The notes beneath the pieces were generated by a model. That model searched no databases and was not told the origin of the DNA. It was given only the letters and a program-made list of their open reading frames with translations. Made by a program: the position numbers and the translations under genes. From Hespellia sp. (GTDB lineage Bacteria; Bacillota; Clostridia; Lachnospirales; Lachnospiraceae), in the NCBI GenBank assembly GCA_028694105.1, contig JAQUUC010000016.1:1-57675 (forward strand): a DNA stretch of 57,675 nt, written 5' to 3'. Shown in pieces: positions 46,604 to 54,621 of the stretch (position 1 is its first letter; each line of letters opens with the position of its first letter).

Positions 46604-46621
46604 GCATTTTCTCGATTTTTC
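46594..46621 (-). terminator. Hairpin after the MFS gene, overlapping the poly-G promoter
   Basis: GAAAAATCAAG (46594-46604) and CTCGATTTTTC (46611-46621) pair over 11 bp (one G-U in RNA) with a 6-nt loop, directly after the MFS stop codon. The U-run is inside the 3' arm. It also covers the -35 box of the next promoter, so it could serve as operator as well as terminator. Confidence 0.5.
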
Positions 46622-46622
46622 T

Positions 46623-47870
46623 CTAATTATCAGACTTCTTTTGTAACTTTCTGAATATTTTTGTCATTTTAAAGACATAATGGAGTAAAACAAACGCTGT
46701 AAGTAGTATCATGCAAAACCCGGATACAAAAAACCAGACATTCACACCTACTTTTTCCGCTATCGGGCTGCTAAAAAGCAAACCAACAGGCATAGTCACC
46801 GAAGAAATCAGAGTCAGGACCGAAAAAGCCCGCCCCATTTTTTCAGGGACAACCGTTTCCTGCATATAAGCAGTCAGCGGAATTATGTGAACATTTCCTG
46901 ATGCACCTAAACAGATACACATTGCTGCAAAGAAAAACCAGCCGGCATACACGGGCGGTATCACGCCGCATACTAACGATGTGACTCCCATTCCAAACAA
47001 ACCAATAAAAGAAACTCTGATTTTCCGTTCCACTTTCAAAACGCTGGAAAACAGAAATGCTGATATCATCATACCGATTGCAAAGGATAATTCCACCGCA
47101 CTTCCATGCATGGCCGACAAGTTGAAATACTCGCTTGTCATCAACGGATAAAAGGAAGATAACGGTGCATAAAAGAACATACAGAGCGCTTCCGCAACTA
47201 CGATATAAAACAGTTTTTTGTCTTCTAAAAACACTTGTAACCCCTCTTTTATCTCGATGACAAAGTGTTTCTTTTCTTCTTCCGTTTTTATCAGCTCCGG
47301 AATTTTAACAACTGCCAAGGCAGTACTTGCTAAAACTGCGCCCACCACATCACTCATCAGAACGACTGACATGGGAAAGATGGCGTATAAAGATGCTCCG
47401 ATAACCGGACCCAGCAAGAATGATCCCGAATTTAAAAGCTGCATCCACCCATTTGTTTTTATCAACTGGTCTTTCGGTACAAGCTGCGGAATAATCGATT
47501 GTATGGCGGGCTGCTGAAAAGTGCTGCCGATACCACGAACGCAGAGCATAACGAATACCGTCCATACCGGCAAGTCAAAAAAGAACAGCAGCACTGCATA
47601 AATCAGTGCAACCATCCCCATTGCCATATCTGAAAAAATCGAGATGAACTTCCGGTTATAACGGTCTGCCGCAATTCCCGCCAGCGGACTGAATAAAGAC
47701 ATTGGCAGATATGCAACAATTCCCGCTATTCCAAGCATTAAGGGGGAGGAGGTCTTTTCAGCCAGCCACCAGATCAGTGCAAATTGTACACCGTGACTGC
47801 CTAACATTGAGACCGCCTGTCCCAATGCTACAATAATAAATTGTGATTTCCATTTTTGTATTTTTTTCAT
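46623..47870 (-). CDS. Major facilitator superfamily exporter
   Basis: The 415-residue protein has about twelve membrane helices. It shows the MFS A-like motif AGIAADRYNRKF after helix 2 and RGIGSTFQQPAIQSIIPQLVP at helix 4, typical of the EntS/MefA-type antiporter group. It should export a drug or siderophore-like compound. The frame is open further upstream, but the ATG at 47870 follows AAGGGG by 9 nt and starts at the usual MKKIQKWKSQF; the longer version would overlap the MarR gene. It lies 13 nt after the MarR stop codon in one operon, so MarR ligand sensing probably controls export. Confidence 0.88.
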   Translation of the reverse strand: MKKIQKWKSQFIIVALGQAVSMLGSHGVQFALIWWLAEKTSSPLMLGIAGIVAYLPMSLFSPLAGIAADRYNRKFISIFSDMAMGMVALIYAVLLFFFDLPVWTVFVMLCVRGIGSTFQQPAIQSIIPQLVPKDQLIKTNGWMQLLNSGSFLLGPVIGASLYAIFPMSVVLMSDVVGAVLASTALAVVKIPELIKTEEEKKHFVIEIKEGLQVFLEDKKLFYIVVAEALCMFFYAPLSSFYPLMTSEYFNLSAMHGSAVELSFAIGMMISAFLFSSVLKVERKIRVSFIGLFGMGVTSLVCGVIPPVYAGWFFFAAMCICLGASGNVHIIPLTAYMQETVVPEKMGRAFSVLTLISSVTMPVGLLFSSPIAEKVGVNVWFFVSGFCMILLTAFVLLHYVFKMTKIFRKLQKKSDN

Positions 47871-47883
47871 ATTAATTTGCCCC

Positions 47884-48318
47884 TTACTCGCAAATGGTCT
47901 TAACGTATTTTTTAAGTCCATCACGATATTTTTTCGTAAGAGTTAAATATTGCTGTCGTTCATTTGGCGTCCACTCATTCCAAATTCTGTTTTCTATTTC
48001 ATATAAGGGATGGATTTTTTCTGATGCAAAATTTTCCCCTTTTTCTGATAAGCAAACAATTGTGTTCCTGCCGCTCCCCTGTTTCAGATACACAATTCCT
48101 TCTTTTTCTAATTTGCGAATTGCGGAATTAATGGTTTGGCGGCTAATCCCGGTCATCCTGCTTATTTCACTTTGCAGACACTGTCCTTTTTTCTCTGAAA
48201 TGACATAGAGAATATTTTGGACACTGTCTGAAATCCCCATTTTCACAGCCGCTTCATGATATAAAGAGTTAATTTCTCCTGCTAAATGTGTGTATTGTTC
48301 CGCTTCTAAATAGTGCAT
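47884..48318 (-). CDS. MarR family transcriptional repressor
   Basis: The 144-residue protein has a MarR winged helix: GQCLQSEISRMTGISRQTINSAI recognition helix (about 47-70), then LEKEGIVYLKQGSGRNTIVCLSEKG for the wing. N- and C-terminal helices would dimerise. A Cys near the wing start (C47) and C-terminal Cys (about 143) are present but no redox motif is claimed. It is the first gene of a two-gene operon with an MFS exporter; its promoter contains two identical 15-bp repeats that are likely its operators. AAGGAG precedes the ATG by about 9 nt. Confidence 0.9.
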   Translation of the reverse strand: MHYLEAEQYTHLAGEINSLYHEAAVKMGISDSVQNILYVISEKKGQCLQSEISRMTGISRQTINSAIRKLEKEGIVYLKQGSGRNTIVCLSEKGENFASEKIHPLYEIENRIWNEWTPNERQQYLTLTKKYRDGLKKYVKTICE

Positions 48319-48334
48319 GTTTTTCGTCTCCTTG

Positions 48335-48380
48335 TCCGATTTCGTACATCTTATTATATCCGATTTCGTACATATGTCAA
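48335..48380 (-). promoter_or_regulatory. MarR-MFS operon promoter with duplicated operators
   Basis: On the minus strand TTGACA (48375-48380) and TATAAT (48353-48358) are separated by 16 bp. The 15-mer ATGTACGAAATCGGA occurs twice: in the spacer (48359-48373) and just after the -10 box (48335-48349), 24 bp apart. Binding at either site would block RNA polymerase, so autorepression by the adjacent MarR protein is expected. Confidence 0.75.
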
Positions 48381-48421
48381 TCGTTAAAGTTGAAAAAACG
48401 CATTTTCTTAATATTCATTTA

Positions 48422-49009
48422 TTATTTGTAGTTCATGGTAATCATTTCAATTGCCTGATCCATACGAAATCTTGATAAGTTCATGCACAGATCGTAAGTA
48501 TCCGCTCTTCCCCAGGCTGCATCTGTATATTCATTGTAGTAAGCGGATCTGAGTTTATCCATTTTACGGATTTTCTTTTCTGCATCTTCTCTGGATAAAC
48601 CGTCACGCCTGCATACGCGTTCTACTCGGGTTTCTTCATCAGAAAATACAAAGACACGGAAAGGCTTTTCTTCTCTTAAAATATAATCTGCCGCTCTTCC
48701 AATAATAACGCTGCTGCCCTTTTTTGCAATTTCAAGAAGAGCTTCTCTTTGCGCATCCATTTTGATTTCTTCTACGGTTTTCTGACCGGTTAAAGTTCTG
48801 GTTCCCATAACCAGCGAATATAGGAAACTATTCGTTACCACCTCATCATTTTCTGCAATATAATCTTTTGATAATCCACTAAGAGCCGCCACAGAGTCGA
48901 TAATTTCTTTATCATAGTATGCAATATTCAGCTTGTCCGCTAATTTCCTGCCCAGTTCACGTCCCCCTGCTCCAAACTGTCTTCCAATGGTAATAATTGT
49001 TTTACTCAT
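48422..49009 (-). CDS. Cytidylate kinase-like family protein
   Basis: The 195-residue protein has a P-loop GRQFGAGGRELGRKLA (residues 9-24), a DKEIID segment, VIIGRAADYIL, and an Arg-rich lid (RVERVCRRDGLSREDAEKKIRKMD). This is the cytidylate kinase-like group, distinct from canonical Cmk. The true substrate is unknown; the family is frequent in gut Firmicutes. It overlaps the end of the upstream MATE gene by 8 bp, so translation is coupled and the two may act together, for example as kinase and exporter of a nucleotide-like compound. It ends the operon; no good terminator is visible. Confidence 0.85.
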   Translation of the reverse strand: MSKTIITIGRQFGAGGRELGRKLADKLNIAYYDKEIIDSVAALSGLSKDYIAENDEVVTNSFLYSLVMGTRTLTGQKTVEEIKMDAQREALLEIAKKGSSVIIGRAADYILREEKPFRVFVFSDEETRVERVCRRDGLSREDAEKKIRKMDKLRSAYYNEYTDAAWGRADTYDLCMNLSRFRMDQAIEMITMNYK

Positions 49010-50393
49010 ATGTTTCTACCTCATCTTTCTTCACGGAAACACGCAATTCCTTCATAACGGATTTCACCATAATAATCATAGCCAGAAATGTTATAACATC
49101 TGCAATCGGTGCAGAGAATAATGGACCCTCTACGCCAAAAGCTAATGGTAAGATTAGTACAAGAGGTACACTTAATATAAAATCTCGAAGCAGTGAAAGC
49201 CCCATTGCCATAACTGGTTTTCCTAACGACTGTAAGAATACACTTGTTGCTTTTACGATACAGCAGAGAATAATAGTACTTAAGAAGATACGGAATGACA
49301 GTACTCCGAACTCATTATATAAGCTGCTCTCGCTTCCGAACAGACTAAGAATCTGTAATGGAAATACTTCAAAGCATACGGTAGCAATCACTCCGATACA
49401 CACTTCTGCTATCATCATCTTTTTATAGATTTCTTTGACACGGTCATGGTGACCTGCACCATAATTGTATCCTACAATTGGCTGTGAACCTGCTGCCACA
49501 CCGATCACAAATGCGATCACAATCTGGAATACTTTCATTACAATTCCAACAACTGTCATTGGAATATCTGCACCATATTTTGACATAGCTCCATATTTTA
49601 CTAACACATTGTTCATAACACCCATAATAATTACAATGGACAATTGTGTCAGAAAACTACTGATTCCAAGCGGTAATACGTTACGAAGAATTGCACCATT
49701 TAACACAAAGCTTCTCTTGGATAATCGGAATGACTTTGTATGGAATAAGTAATATACCGCAAGAGCCGCTGATACAATCTGACCAACTATGGTAGCAATC
49801 GCCGCACCTTTCACGCCCCAGTGTAATACAAAAATCGCAATAGGGTCCATGATTACGTTAATGATACATCCGGCTAATGTAGAAATCATAGCAAACTGCG
49901 GACTTCCATCTGCACGAATCACAGAGTTCATTCCATTGGCAAACATAAAAAATGGAATACCAATTACAATAACATCAAAGTAATCTCTGGCATACTCAAT
50001 ATTGTTTTCTGTTGCTCCGAACGCACCCAGAATGCCTTCTCTGCTCAATATGAAAATAATCATTAAAATGATACTTCCAGTGACTAACATCGTAATTCCA
50101 TTTCCAACGCCTTTTTTCGTACCTTCTGTATCTCTTTTTCCCTGACAGATACTTAAAAAAGCTGCACACCCATCTCCGATCATTAAAGCAAGGGCAAGAG
50201 CAATCACCGTAATTGGAAATACAACGTTTGTAGCTCCATTTCCAAGGTAGCCGACACCTCTTCCGATGAAGATCTGGTCCACAATATTATAAAGTGACGA
50301 TACGAGCAAAGACATGATACACGGAACGGAAAACTTCATCATAAGTTTCCCAACCGGTGCCTCCGCAAGATATGAATTTGAATTTTGATTCAT
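49002..50393 (-). CDS. MATE family efflux transporter
   Basis: The 463-residue protein starts at MNQNSNSYLAEAPVGKLMMKFSVP; AGGAGG lies about 9 nt before this ATG. A longer open frame extends into the terminator-like leader and is rejected. About twelve helices are seen with the MATE segments SLYNIVDQIFIGRGVG, MNSVIRADGSPQFAM and AAGSQPIVGYNYGAG. It is closer to the MepA/YeeO-like group than the other MATE here. It probably exports a cationic drug or metabolite. An intrinsic terminator lies between its promoter and start codon, suggesting attenuation. It overlaps the cytidylate-kinase-like gene. Confidence 0.9.
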   Translation of the reverse strand: MNQNSNSYLAEAPVGKLMMKFSVPCIMSLLVSSLYNIVDQIFIGRGVGYLGNGATNVVFPITVIALALALMIGDGCAAFLSICQGKRDTEGTKKGVGNGITMLVTGSIILMIIFILSREGILGAFGATENNIEYARDYFDVIVIGIPFFMFANGMNSVIRADGSPQFAMISTLAGCIINVIMDPIAIFVLHWGVKGAAIATIVGQIVSAALAVYYLFHTKSFRLSKRSFVLNGAILRNVLPLGISSFLTQLSIVIIMGVMNNVLVKYGAMSKYGADIPMTVVGIVMKVFQIVIAFVIGVAAGSQPIVGYNYGAGHHDRVKEIYKKMMIAEVCIGVIATVCFEVFPLQILSLFGSESSLYNEFGVLSFRIFLSTIILCCIVKATSVFLQSLGKPVMAMGLSLLRDFILSVPLVLILPLAFGVEGPLFSAPIADVITFLAMIIMVKSVMKELRVSVKKDEVETYE

Positions 50394-50418
50394 TTTATTT
50401 TTCCTCCTATTTACACAC

Positions 50419-50489
50419 AAAAAAAGGCAGCTAATGTGTTTGGCTTTCACACAATAGCTACCACCTGTTTCTACGACATTCTTATTATA
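50419..50489 (-). promoter_or_regulatory. Promoter and terminator-type attenuator in the MATE leader
   Basis: On the minus strand a TATAAT box (50484-50489) is followed by a leader of about 85 nt. In it GGTAGCTA and TTAGCTGCC arms (50455-50462 with 50426-50434), extended by TGTGT/ACACA, form a hairpin followed by U7 (50419-50425), a complete intrinsic terminator before the MATE ribosome site. A very short GTG frame (50447-50464, five codons then TGA) overlaps the 5' arm and might act as a leader peptide; its ribosome site is weak. Confidence 0.6.
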
Positions 50490-50671
50490 CACTGATAAAA
50501 AATTTTTCTGTAATATGTAATTAATACCAAACTTTTCTCAGATTTTGACCTTCTCATGCGCAAAATGCTTACTTGTCCGCTGTCACATTGTCTGGATCTG
50601 TACGTTTGCGAGAATATATCTACTGCCGATATTGTGTAACCGTGGGGGAAATACATTCTCGCTGTTTCCTA

Positions 50672-52024
50672 TTATTCTTCGTGGACTTCCCAATATCCGT
50701 ATCGCTTGCCGCCTTTACGTTCAATAACACCTGCTTCACGCAAGTTCTTAACAATACGCTCAATGGTACGCTTCGTAACATTCAGCGCCTCTGCTATATC
50801 AGCCATCGTAAGTTTAGGGTTTTCCGAAACCATTCTTATGATTTCTTTTTCCAAACTACCGCCCAAACCGACATCTAAACCGACATCATGTCGGTTTGGT
50901 GTTTTGGAATCTGGCACTTTGGCACTTTGGAGCGCAGAGAACTTCACCATAATATCTTCGCCGTGAACAATGTACTCTGGGGCTTCGCTGCCAAGATTCT
51001 TGCAGGCATCTCTAATCTTCTGAATGCCACGTCCCCAGCTTTCAATATATCCGGCACGATAGAACACTCGTGCAATATCCGGATTGTACGGCTTTGATGC
51101 GTGAGAGCCAAGAAGAGTCTCTGCAGTCCAGCCAAACGGCAGCATACTGCAGTTACTGACAAACATGGCATCATCCTCAATACGAATCTGCACAGGGACA
51201 TTATCAGCCCAATTGCAATGAATCAATGCGTTAAAAACAGCTTCTCTCACAGCATCACGTGCAAACGGATAAGTTTCCACTCTTGTTTCTTTGTGATACG
51301 TAATGGCTGCTTTCAGATACTTCAAGTATATCAAATCAATCACTCGGTCAGCCATGATAAGTAAGGAACCATGTACTTCGTCCTGATACAGTAATTCACT
51401 TCCTTCAAATTTTCCGATTTTCACATAGCAGCCACCGATCACTTTTTCCGGTTCCCGGTAAAAGCACAAAGCACCAGCACGCTTTAAATTGCCGTCTACC
51501 ACTAAGTCCAGCTTCTCTAACAATTCTGCATTTGGGATGTCCAAATCTTCCTTTGACATTCGACCGCTTCGCAGAGCTTCTCTTCTGAAAATGTCGAAGC
51601 TCTCCTTATCCAAATCATCGATTCTAATATTCGAAATCGTCGCTGAGTCCCATTTCAAGCCGGTCTTTGCCCTCAGAAAATTAGTCAGTGCATTTCCACG
51701 CAACTGCTGTTTTGTGCTACCACTTCTATAATGATACTCACCATCATAATTCACTGGAAAAGACCACGGATTAACCACAATTTCAATGTAATCCTGCCCG
51801 TCATCATTCAGCAAATTTACATCTGCTACAATGCCCAGCTTGTTTTGAATTTTGTTAGGGATGTCCTCCAACAGTTTCTTGGAATTTTTCACTCCAATAA
51901 CCGTTCCGTCATCCCGTGTTCCAATATATATTTTTCCGCCCTGTGCGTTGGCAAAACCGCATATCCATTTCAGATATTCGTCACGCCAAGACTCTTTCCA
52001 TTCTATATTTTGGCTTTCTGCCAT
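50672..52024 (-). CDS. AlbA_2 (Schlafen-like) domain regulator with HATPase_c_4 and winged helix
   Basis: The 450-residue protein opens with the AlbA_2 domain (IEWKESWRDEYLKWICGFANAQGG, then GKIYIGTRDDGTVIGV), continues with the middle segment and a HATPase_c_4-like region (REAVFNALIHCNW, ... SWGRGIQKIRDAC, about 260-345) and ends with a winged helix (LTMADIAEALNVTKRTIERIVKNLREAGVIERKGG). Such proteins are annotated as putative DNA-binding regulators or RecG-like; some belong to defence or mobile contexts. The linker near residues 378-388 holds a DVGLDVGL repeat encoded by palindromic DNA. AAAGGAGG precedes the ATG by 7 nt, and a TATAAT box is at 52100-52105. It lies among decayed genes, so horizontal origin is plausible. 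Confidence 0.87.
   Translation of the reverse strand: MAESQNIEWKESWRDEYLKWICGFANAQGGKIYIGTRDDGTVIGVKNSKKLLEDIPNKIQNKLGIVADVNLLNDDGQDYIEIVVNPWSFPVNYDGEYHYRSGSTKQQLRGNALTNFLRAKTGLKWDSATISNIRIDDLDKESFDIFRREALRSGRMSKEDLDIPNAELLEKLDLVVDGNLKRAGALCFYREPEKVIGGCYVKIGKFEGSELLYQDEVHGSLLIMADRVIDLIYLKYLKAAITYHKETRVETYPFARDAVREAVFNALIHCNWADNVPVQIRIEDDAMFVSNCSMLPFGWTAETLLGSHASKPYNPDIARVFYRAGYIESWGRGIQKIRDACKNLGSEAPEYIVHGEDIMVKFSALQSAKVPDSKTPNRHDVGLDVGLGGSLEKEIIRMVSENPKLTMADIAEALNVTKRTIERIVKNLREAGVIERKGGKRYGYWEVHEE
50865..50897. repeat. Three copies of AAACCGACAT inside the AlbA_2 gene, two forming a palindrome
   Basis: AAACCGACAT occurs at 50865-50874 and 50877-50886 (12 bp apart) and inverted at 50888-50897. 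The last two form a perfect 21-bp palindrome with a central base. It encodes the NRHDVGLDVGL linker between the ATPase-like domain and winged helix, a place where related proteins often carry short tandem peptide repeats. Confidence 0.85.
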
Positions 52025-52261
52025 ATTGGAGCCTCCTTTCCCTTCTCATTGCGAAGTGCTTTATTTACTCAAAACGAATGCACTGCGCACCCTTTCTATA
52101 TTATACTATTATCTGCCCTATGGCTGATTTTACTCATCATGGCAAATCGGTGGCAGCACCACCATTTCACACATCTTGAATCCCTCGTAAATCCTTATTT
52201 TATGCGGCTTAGCAAGCAAATTGTTCCGCAATGGTACGAGAGGATAGGAAGTACGTCATAG

Positions 52262-52612
52262 CCCCGCATCCGTTTGTTGGAACATATCTACTACATTATA
52301 GCTGAAAAGTTGCGGTTTCTCAATATGCGTGGACAATTCCGGTCTTGTACCTTCCGCCTGCTCTTCTAATGCCGTATCTTTCTTCATCCTCATTATCATG
52401 CTCTCTGGATACCCGGCTGTCATCATTCGTCCAGTCCAGATCATCATCCGTATAGGTCTCTACAGGCTCCAGTTCAAAGAGAGCTCCGCCTGTTGCTCCT
52501 GCAATGGCATTAGCAACCTCTTCTGTATTTCCTGAGGCGGAATAATACACTACCAGAGTTTTTCCACTGCTCCTTTTATCATGTTGAGTCCATATTTTCA
52601 GTTACATCTTAA
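52262..52612 (-). pseudogene. Frameshifted, truncated flavodoxin-like gene
   Basis: Reading from the right, SSGKTLVVYYSASGNTEEV, GGALFELEPVETYTDDDLDW and SRVSREHDNEDE match the N-terminal half of flavodoxin-family proteins (FMN phosphate loop SASGNT). After the EHDNEDE stretch the match continues in another frame as ALEEQAEGTRPELSTHIE, then stops. There is no start codon or ribosome site in frame, and the second half is missing. This is a dead gene remnant. Confidence 0.75.
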
Positions 52613-52687
52613 GTGTAACTGAAACACGTTTGTTAGAGAAGTCTTTGTTAGTTACACAGTATAAACCTTCAGGTTATCGCTAATATT

Positions 52688-52843
52688 TTACTGTTCAAAC
52701 AACCATCCCATAATTTCTCTATCATTGGAAAACAATGCGCCTCCTCCGCCAGAATATCCATTTGCGTATACCTTTTCCTTATCAATATTGTAATAGTCGA
52801 TAAAATCCTCCAACTGATCTTCAACAATTGCAATTCGAATCAT
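52688..52843 (-). pseudogene. Short chimeric frame: regulator-like start joined to alpha/beta-hydrolase pieces
   Basis: A 51-codon frame with a good AGGAGG site begins MIRIAIVEDQ, like a response regulator. It then reads FIDYYNIDKEKVYANGYSGGG, matching the nucleophile-elbow region of PHB-depolymerase-like hydrolases (GxSxG), and ends REIMGWLFEQ, similar to the C-terminus of the same family. The core between elbow and tail is missing. It is best explained as an internally deleted hydrolase remnant that happens to retain translation signals. Confidence 0.5.
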
Positions 52844-52860
52844 GAAGGTCCTCCTCTCAT

Positions 52861-53712
52861 TTATTCATGAACTTTCATTGTATGAAGAAGCTTCACAAAT
52901 TCAGGATTGCTATGATCTACAATCTCACTGTGTCCAATATCCATCTTTGCAATCGTTTCCATTTCCTCTGCTGTCAATTCAAAATCCCAAATGGCAATGT
53001 TCTGTTTCATACGATCTTTATGAACAGATTTTGGAATGATAACAACACCTCTCTGGACATTCCAGCGAAGTACCACCTGCGCTGCCGATTTACCATATTT
53101 TTCTCCAATTGCTGTAAGAGTTTTGTCAGTAAAAATCCCATGACTTCCTTCTGCAAGTGGTCCCCATGCCTGCGGCTGAACACCATATTCCTTCATTAAC
53201 TTCAATGCATCTTCCTGCTGGAAGAATGGGTGAAGTTCTACCTGATTCACTGCGGGTTTCACCTCCACTGTCTCACAGAAATCAGCTAAGATATGAGGAT
53301 AAAAGTTACATACACCAATTGCCTTTAAGGTTCCTTCTTTCTTCATCTCTTCCATAGCTCTGTATGCTCCATAATAATCGCCCATTGGCTGATGAATCAG
53401 ATAAAGGTCAATGTAATCTAATCCGAGTTTTTCTAAAGAAGTGGCCACTGCTGCTTTTGCACCTTCATAGCTTGTGTCCTGAACCCATAGCTTAGTGGTG
53501 ATGAATAGTTCTTCTCGGGGAACACCACATTTTTTGATGGCTGCTCCTACTGCTTCTTCGTTTCCATAAGCTGCGGCGGTATCAATTAAACGATACCCAG
53601 AAGCAATGGCATCTAATACCGCCTGCTCACATACTGCCAGATCAGCTACCTGAAATACTCCAAATCCTTCCATTGGCATTTTTAATCCATTGTTTAATGT
53701 TGTAAATTCCAT
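52861..53712 (-). CDS. Aldo/keto reductase
   Basis: The 283-residue protein is a full-length AKR with the catalytic tetrad D44, Y49, K74 and H107, the GYRLIDTAAAYGNEEAVG signature, LDYIDLYLIHQP, and the NADPH-binding IPKSVHKDRMKQN segment near residue 225. It reduces aldehydes or ketones with NADPH in the cytoplasm; it resembles the 2,5-diketo-gluconate reductase subgroup, but the substrate is unknown. The promoter (53767-53795) is near consensus and carries a dyad probably bound by the divergently encoded TetR protein, so it is likely inducible, for instance by a reactive carbonyl. Confidence 0.92.
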   Translation of the reverse strand: MEFTTLNNGLKMPMEGFGVFQVADLAVCEQAVLDAIASGYRLIDTAAAYGNEEAVGAAIKKCGVPREELFITTKLWVQDTSYEGAKAAVATSLEKLGLDYIDLYLIHQPMGDYYGAYRAMEEMKKEGTLKAIGVCNFYPHILADFCETVEVKPAVNQVELHPFFQQEDALKLMKEYGVQPQAWGPLAEGSHGIFTDKTLTAIGEKYGKSAAQVVLRWNVQRGVVIIPKSVHKDRMKQNIAIWDFELTAEEMETIAKMDIGHSEIVDHSNPEFVKLLHTMKVHE

Positions 53713-53747
53713 TTAAAATCCTCCGTATTGTTTTTTAGTGACGTTAT

Positions 53748-53795
53748 GTCGCTTATTTATATTTGCATTATAAGTGACGGATTGTTTCTTGTCAA
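53748..53795 (-). promoter_or_regulatory. Aldo/keto reductase promoter with TetR-type operator
   Basis: On the minus strand TTGACA (53790-53795) and TATAAT (53767-53772) are separated by 17 bp, a full consensus. GTCGCTTAT (53748-53756) and ATAAGTGAC (53770-53778) form an inverted repeat (8 of 9) spanning the -10 region and start site, a good position for a repressor. Confidence 0.75.
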
Positions 53796-53848
53796 GTGCG
53801 ATTGTTTCTGTTATGATAATTTTATTAACACGTACTGGAGGATATACA

Positions 53849-54487
53849 ATGGCTGAATATATCAGAGCCAGAAGTTCTGAGCAAAAACAGGAAAGAATGA
53901 TGGAAATTATGCAGGTGACCGACCAGCTTTTTTCATCGCAGACTTATCATTCCATTACCCTTACCACCATTGCAGCCTCACTGGGATGGTCAAGAGGTAA
54001 TCTATATAAATATGTCACAACAAAGGAAGAAATATTTTTGCAGTTATATCTTGAAAAACAACAAGAATATTTTGAAGATTTGAAATCAGCTTTTGAGAAT
54101 AAACAGAATTTATCTGAGAAAGAATTTGCAAAGACTTGGGCAGACACCCTCGACAAGCATCATGACTATTTAAAATATTATGGGATTCTTGCTACGATTA
54201 TTGAAACAAATGTCACCTTAGAGCGACTAGTCGAATTTAAAAAGAATGTGATGATTGGTATCACAGAAGTAATTTCTATAATAAAATGTCAATGTAACAT
54301 AGAAGAAGTTCAGGCATCTGAGTTGTTTTGGACCTTTCTCTATCATGCAACCGGAATTAACAATGCCTGCTCCAGTAATCCTATGGTGGTGGAAGCTATG
54401 AGGATTGCTGGAATTCCACGCTTTTATGATTCCTTTACGAATAGTCTCAGTCAATTTATTGAAATGTGCTTACGAAACCGCTTGTAA
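53849..54487 (+). CDS. TetR family transcriptional regulator
   Basis: The 212-residue protein has an N-terminal helix-turn-helix: MMEIMQVTDQLFSSQTYHSITLTTIAASLGWSRGNLYKYVTTKEEIF (split; residues about 17-63), with the usual YxHFxxKxxLF-like end, followed by a helical ligand domain with a TetR_C-like GINNACSSNP loop. The frame is open to 53774, but GGAGG sits 7 nt before the ATG at 53849, which also gives the normal N-terminus. It is divergent from the aldo/keto reductase gene and presumably represses it through the dyad at 53748-53778. Confidence 0.88.
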   Translation: MAEYIRARSSEQKQERMMEIMQVTDQLFSSQTYHSITLTTIAASLGWSRGNLYKYVTTKEEIFLQLYLEKQQEYFEDLKSAFENKQNLSEKEFAKTWADTLDKHHDYLKYYGILATIIETNVTLERLVEFKKNVMIGITEVISIIKCQCNIEEVQASELFWTFLYHATGINNACSSNPMVVEAMRIAGIPRFYDSFTNSLSQFIEMCLRNRL

Positions 54488-54553
54488 GCACATTTCTATT
54501 ATAAAAAGAACTGATATAATACAATGCTTTATGCCATTGCCGACTCGAAAGGG

Positions 54554-54597
54554 TTGACAATCATATCGAAATATGTTTTAATTACTAACGTCGTTAG
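54554..54597 (+). promoter_or_regulatory. MarR-MFS (DHA2) operon promoter with palindromic operator
   Basis: TTGACA (54554-54559) and TTTAAT (54577-54582) are separated by 17 bp. The perfect palindrome CTAACG-T-CGTTAG (54585-54597) lies directly over the expected transcription start and is the likely binding site of the first gene's MarR product. Confidence 0.75.
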
Positions 54598-54621
54598 CAA
54601 TCGGGGTGAAAGGAGAAATTT

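Noticed and set aside
46545-46607. Longer version of the small Cys protein starting at 46607
   Set aside because: The extension runs through the -10 box and G9 tract; the ATG at 46544 has the proper AGGAG site.
47871-47924. Longer MFS start at 47924
   Set aside because: It overlaps the MarR coding end, and the extra residues do not resemble an MFS N-terminus; the ATG at 47870 has a ribosome site.
50394-50492. Longer MATE start at 50492
   Set aside because: It starts in the -10 box and reads through the terminator hairpin, so it cannot be in the mRNA; AGGAGG supports 50393.
50672-52024. Defence-system call for the AlbA_2 protein
   Set aside because: Schlafen-like AlbA_2 proteins occur in defence islands, but no nuclease, methylase or other defence gene lies beside it here.
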